Shown here in pieces: positions 59,136 through 64,000 of a DNA stretch of 64,000 nt. This DNA comes from Arbacia lixula (taxonomy: Eukaryota; Echinodermata; Echinoidea; Arbacioida; Arbaciidae), in contig OZ022577.1 of the NCBI GenBank assembly GCA_963669155.1, positions 31,158,053 to 31,222,052 on the forward strand, given 5' to 3'. The position numbers were made by a program, and so were the translations under genes. Positions within the stretch are counted from its first letter, which is position 1. The number at the start of each line of letters is the position of its first letter. The notes beneath the pieces were generated by a model. The model was not told where the DNA came from and made no database searches. It was given only the letters and a program-made list of their open reading frames with translations.

Positions 59136-62100
59136 ATGATTCATGATTTGTCTTTAATAATAAAAAAAACGAACAATGTGAATAATACAGGACTAATCAA
59201 ATGATGCTGAATCATATCATTCCGTGAAAGGTTAATGGGTGTCTATTCAATCGAATGATTAACAAGAATGCCATTACATTTACTCGGCGCCATGACAACA
59301 ATATCACATTTCTACACCACGATCACGATTAAATCTGAATAATGATGCGTGTGCCATGTCTCCCCTTAATATCATTTCCCTTTGACTTCCTCTCCGAACA
59401 TTATCCATTATAAGGTTAGGTAATACGAAATAATAATGCAAGCGCACCCATTGCCAACAATTATGAACAAAGGGTACGTGGAGTCTAAGGGGAGGAAATT
59501 AAATGGCAAGGTTGTGTCCCTCCTCTTTTTGGAGAAGGGGGGGGGGGGTAATTAGATTAGGCTTTCGGAACAACTTCAAATTAACATTCCCCTCAAAAGA
59601 AAGTTAAGTCTGCTGAACCATAAGATCTAGTCATTCATCCTAGTTCTGAGAATGTATAATGGAAGCCGCTTGTATGTCTTTTTGTTTGTAAGGAAGTGTT
59701 GAGAAGTTTAATATTCCTTCCGATGATGAGTTGGATACATACATATCAAATTGGAATTGTTAGATGTGATTGCCCTCGTATTGCTGATGAGGTTTCTCTA
59801 CATGCATTTTCACTGTTATAACGTTCATTCCTCAAACTCACTTTAGTGCCAAGACGAGTTCGACTGTATGGGATGTAGGTGAAGTAGTTCAGCCTTATTG
59901 GTGCACAGAGGGTTAATAAGTTGTGGATTTGGCGTCACAACATATAATCCAGCCTGTGTTTTGAGTGTGTTTTGAGTAGACGAGAAGCGAGCCACGCAGT
60001 GTGCGTGGTGCCTTTAAGGCGTAGACAAACATTTGCCTATCGCGTCACAATAAGATGCGGAAGTTCAGTGAGACGATTGAGCAGCCTTCTCGGATATGAC
60101 AGCTATTATCGCGATGATTGTAGAAGTAGTAGCTGTTAAGTCCTTTTCCATGACTGGAGGAGGCTCGAACGGGCCCGCTGAAAGACAAGAATGAGTGGGC
60201 TTCTCTCCCTTAACGGGTAATACTTGCTCTGAAATCAAGAGACATCTGTGCGATGATTCGGTGTATTAACTTGCGGTCATCGTATTGAGCATGCACGTTG
60301 CTCACGTCTATTCGAACGCACAACTCGTACACAACGCGTAAGATATATTAAAGGTACAACACTAGTATACAAAATTTTGCTGTCCATCAAGTGAATGCAG
60401 AATACAACATAAACATATAGACCATTGTCGAGTAGTGCTGAGGCAAACAAACGGTATAACCATAGATCTCTAGTAGAGTCCATGGTATAACTCTATTAAG
60501 AAGCGCGTGGCAATTTCAAACTGACTCGGCCTCTTATTTTTTTATCAGAACTCTCATGAAACAAATCATTCTTTCTTCCCAACTTTCTACAGAGCTCTTA
60601 AAGAGCACGGAATGAAGTGAATCATAATTACGCCTATAGCTGTAATTGTTGAAGATGGTATACATCTCGTTGCCCAAAACGCGCCTCCGCCTCCCCCCCC
60701 CCCCCCCACCCCACCCCCTATTTCTCCCCCGCCAAGATACAACAAAACACGAATTAAGTTGTCTGTTCAGTCAAGTTGAAAATATGGTGCAATCTTCATG
60801 TTGTCATATACTTATTCTTTTCATGCAAAAGGATACTCTTTTTTCATAATTGATTCTCTACGGAGTAATCATAATCACTAAACGGAAGGAACTTCCAAAG
60901 GAAGCGACGCGCGATAACATTCAATCACCATTTTATAATTCATGAATAATATTTATGGATTGGGAGGAACATCCCGAGGAAGCGTCACACGATAATAAAC
61001 ACTCCACCATTTGTTGACTGATAAACGCAGATACATCCGTGGCGGTGTAGATTGCAAGTGGTTATAGCTTTGACATTTCAGTAAGTTTGTAAACAAGAAA
61101 ACTGACATTCTTTCATTTCGCTCTCCAGTGTACGCAGTCTAAACGTTGGCTAGATGAGTGGTTGGATGTCCGATTGATTTTCGCACCATCGTTGGACTAA
61201 AATACGATTTCGATCAATGTCTGGTGAAGACGGTGAAGAGAATGCTACCCCGATAGGGGCTACAACCACAATGCTATCTTGATGTGTGTGAGTGTGGGGC
61301 GGGGGGGGGGGGGGGGGCGGGGGGCAAGGAAGGAAACTCTCTTGGCCGAACGTTTTGAGTGTTTACAACTGTACACTCTGTGGTAAGGGATAAAATGCCA
61401 AGTGTTTTAGCCAGTCTTGATAACGATCTTGCTGCGAAACAAACTTCATTTCAGCAATTAAGAAAGTTGGGTTTTTTTCGCCAAGGCTTTTTAAGGTGAG
61501 GTACATATTTTTAACTTTTAAATTGAATGAATTTTAAAAAGGAATTTAAAAGATGCCGACATTTTAGTACCAAGCAGAGTTTCTAAAATACACTTGTACT
61601 TTTTCATTCTGGCGAGAAAAACCGAAAAAACAGCATTGTAATCTTTACAACAGTACAGGAATTGTAACAAAATTAAGTGTGACAACTTAAAGCAACAATG
61701 ACATCATTGGCGATCAAATAAAAAAAACAAAGTAAAAACATTCATTTCACATTACAAACGCCTGTTATTTTTTTTTTTACCTTAATAATCCTCTTCGGGG
61801 TTACTTTGAACCTGTTCTTATATTAAGTCTTGACTGGTGCGCGTGACACGCCGTTCCCCCGCTTAGCTCAATGCACTTTCTTTTCGGATGTTTCAGTCAT
61901 GGTAGCACTTGGCAGGATCCCCCCTGCATATTGATTCCACATGGTTATGATTTCGGCGTTAATGATGCCGCTGTCCCACCCCCGTGCTTCTTCGCCTCAT
62001 CCTCCCGAAATTTGCTCGTCCCGTAATCGCTGATATTCTGTTTGTCCTTGTTTACGGATGGACACATGGCAACTTACGACGTTCCATGCTGGAGTTTATG

Positions 62101-62687
62101 AACCCTGGCCGCGAGCAAAGGACCTATGCCCACGTCTCCATCATCGCAATTAACCTGACAAAGAACAAGACAAGGATTGGAGTGAAAAGCTCGCATATTT
62201 TTCATTTATCGGTCGTACGCCCTGCCACACACTTTTATCCGACTGTCCCAATGATGATGTTACAGCGCCTCAAACGTCAGTATCCATTATTGTCACACTT
62301 CCATAGTACACATTATTGTTCATGATGTCGGAGGAAATCAATTTCCAGACTCAAGATCTGCTTCGATTTAAGATAGCATGATGGAATGCTCAAGTTATTT
62401 TAAAATGTCAAAAAGCTTCCTAGTATTTGACCGGTTTGTTTTCGACTTCAAACTCGCCTGCTTGTTAGAATTTCCTGCTTTTATTCAAACCATCGTAACT
62501 CGAATGGGTAGCTGTCATTTCAAGAATAAGCACCCATACTCTTACAAAACAATGTGGACGTTTCCCCACAGTAACTTATGTGAACCCGTCCACACCGGAA
62601 CTTCTTAACATTCTCTAGTTAAAACGGGAGATGGGATTTATTATGAAGATGTATCATGATATAATGGGTAACATGTTTAATAGCATT
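59136..62687. other. No supported gene; C15 and G17 runs
   Basis: Homopolymers lie at 60693-60707 (C15) and 61301-61317 (G17, within a G-rich stretch 61296-61324). The frame at 61984-62325 starts at a GTG and has no known domain, although its first 100 bases are CpG-rich. A tandem of TGTGTTTTGAG occurs at about 59957-59978. Confidence 0.5.
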
Positions 62688-62980
62688 GGGAGTGGACCCG
62701 TGGGTAAAGTGGGTGGGGGTATTTTGGGAGAGCCAGCTCACGAGACGCATATTCTTGAAACTTTTAAAGGGGTGGGTAGAGCAGGAGGAATATTTTCACT
62801 CATGTTACTTTGTATGTTGTACTTTGCATCGGGAGCGGACTCCAGTGGCGTGGACACGTGGGTGGGGGTATTCTGGGGACCAGCTCCCGAGGCGTATCTT
62901 CTTCAAACTCTTAAAGGGGTGGGTGGGGCATTATTGATATTTCAAGTCATGTTACATTGTATCTGCCAACCCGCGTCATC
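62688..62980 (+). repeat. 143-bp tandem duplication with a conserved open frame
   Basis: Two head-to-tail copies of about 143 bp start at 62688 and 62831. Shared blocks include GTGGGTGGGGGTATT, GAGRCGYATNTTCTT, AAACTYTTAAAGGGGTGGGT and TCATGTTAC-TTGTAT. The copies have diverged and differ by a few indels, but a 125-codon frame (62631-63008) runs through both and gives similar peptides (ETFKGVGRAGGIF, QTLKGVGGALLIF). It may be a real repeat-containing protein or a tandem repeat that happens to be open. Confidence 0.7.
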
Positions 62981-64000
62981 TCTGATGCATCGCATGTTCA
63001 CGTCTTAGGTGGTGGCTTAAACTTCACGAAATCCCAACGATTGGATTCGTCTAAACAGTCATAAACACAACTTGGGTGTTTTGATGCAATATTCACAAAA
63101 GGGCGGCGTGTTGGAATTTCTAAACAGGTCTTATCTTCAAAACAGTGCATTCAGCCAGGAACTATAAATTAAACATACCTCACAAGTGATCAAACAATGC
63201 CGAAGAGACACTAATTTCTCTGAGTTTCGGCTTTGATGGTGTTTGAATTTATAAACATTCTCATGGGGTCCAAAAGAAGGAAAATATAACAGAAAGTTAT
63301 AAATACAATGACAATGTTTTTTTTTCTACAGACTTCACTGGCATGTGTTTATCCAAGGTGGTTACATACAATAAACAATAGTATTGTAAGTTTACCTCCC
63401 TTATGAAAGCGAATCTAAGTCGTACATTTGAAACTTATGATGAACTTGGAGTGTTCATAAGGGAGTTAGAGGACATGACGGATGTTCGACGGATGTCTTA
63501 CCTACAGTCAGGCAGCAGTACAATCAGAAAACGTAATCAACATGATCGAAGCTTTGGGAGTTTTTCGGTCGCCACCCGTTGGGTAAGTCAGCAACCACGT
63601 ATAATTGTGGGAACTATGGAACTTCCAGGGGTGGGGAATGTGAGGTAGCCCCTAATATCTCTCGTAATTCTAGTCAGTTAGACGTCATTCTTTAATCCTC
63701 CAATCGCATATGGCCCAAATCGTTTGATCACGTAGATTGTGATACGTCGGCTATTTGAAATGATATCTCAATCATTTCACTGAGCAATACAACACGTCCC
63801 GTTTGAAATATGTACTGGGAATACTGTAATGCCGGATTTGAATGACTTGGTAGCTTGCCAAACTTAATGAAATAAAAACCGTATGATTATAGAGCACATA
63901 CCATGAACCGTACAGAGCACGTTTGGGAAATCTTGGATATTTGGCACATTCTGCGAATGCGCCATTGTTTATTATATTCAGGACTGTAGAAAACTGGAGC
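62981..64000. other. No firm gene; weak exon candidate 63382-63585
   Basis: A plus-strand frame beginning at ATG 63403 encodes LSRTFETYDELGVFIREL and further charged residues, and passes a TTGG/GTAAGT donor-like site at 63583. An isolated strong acceptor (TTTTTTTTTCTACAG) lies upstream at about 63331, but stops separate the two. No family recognised. Confidence 0.3.

Noticed and set aside
1-64000. CRISPR arrays, prokaryotic operons, rRNA genes
   Set aside because: No regularly spaced repeats, no operon-like gene packing and no rRNA-like conserved blocks are present; direct repeats seen are microsatellites or transposon copies.

Overview
This window looks like eukaryotic genomic DNA from a marine invertebrate, most likely a deuterostome and probably an echinoderm (inference). 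It is AT-rich, gene-poor and intron-rich. It is full of simple repeats, long G/C homopolymers and short inverted-repeat (MITE-like) elements, and carries a CR1/L2-type LINE and an EGF-repeat gene split by a 9 kb intron. I see no bacterial-type operon, rRNA, CRISPR array or viral gene.

Layout. 1-5298: no supported gene; it holds a ~0.5 kb purine-only-like tract and poly-G/poly-C runs. 5319-9515: a near full-length non-LTR retrotransposon with an endonuclease-reverse transcriptase ORF and a long 3' UTR. It is dead: a stop codon sits at the endonuclease catalytic Glu, there is an extra T in a T7 run, and a catalytic RT Asp is changed to Asn. 9516-22919: the best host gene, on the minus strand. 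Two exons (22849-22919, then 13261-13659) join in phase 1 across a 9.2 kb intron. Together they encode a CCPGW cysteine motif followed by a six-cysteine EGF domain, as at the N-terminus of fibrillins or in EMI-EGF proteins, then a Gly/Ser/Arg-rich linker. The intron carries several MITEs. 22920-35600: mostly transposon-derived and simple-sequence DNA, including two copies of one ~0.5 kb element, a tRNA-like SINE head and palindromic MITEs.

35600-64000: scattered plus-strand coding candidates of low to moderate confidence. They are a first exon with a good Kozak context and a signal-anchor (36409), an SH3-like C-terminal exon with both splice sites (38311), a short helical protein end (45677) and a THAP-like fragment (50472). 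The rest is MITEs, LINE 3' tails, large pyrimidine tracts, microsatellites and a 143 bp tandem duplication (62688).

How the parts relate: the only genes that clearly belong together are the two minus-strand EGF exons; the gene's other exons are either outside the window or not recognisable here. I did not find a novel system. The most interesting items are the EGF exon, which can also be read intronless as a signal-peptide protein, the pattern of lesions in the LINE, and several unannotated exon candidates that need homology or RNA evidence.
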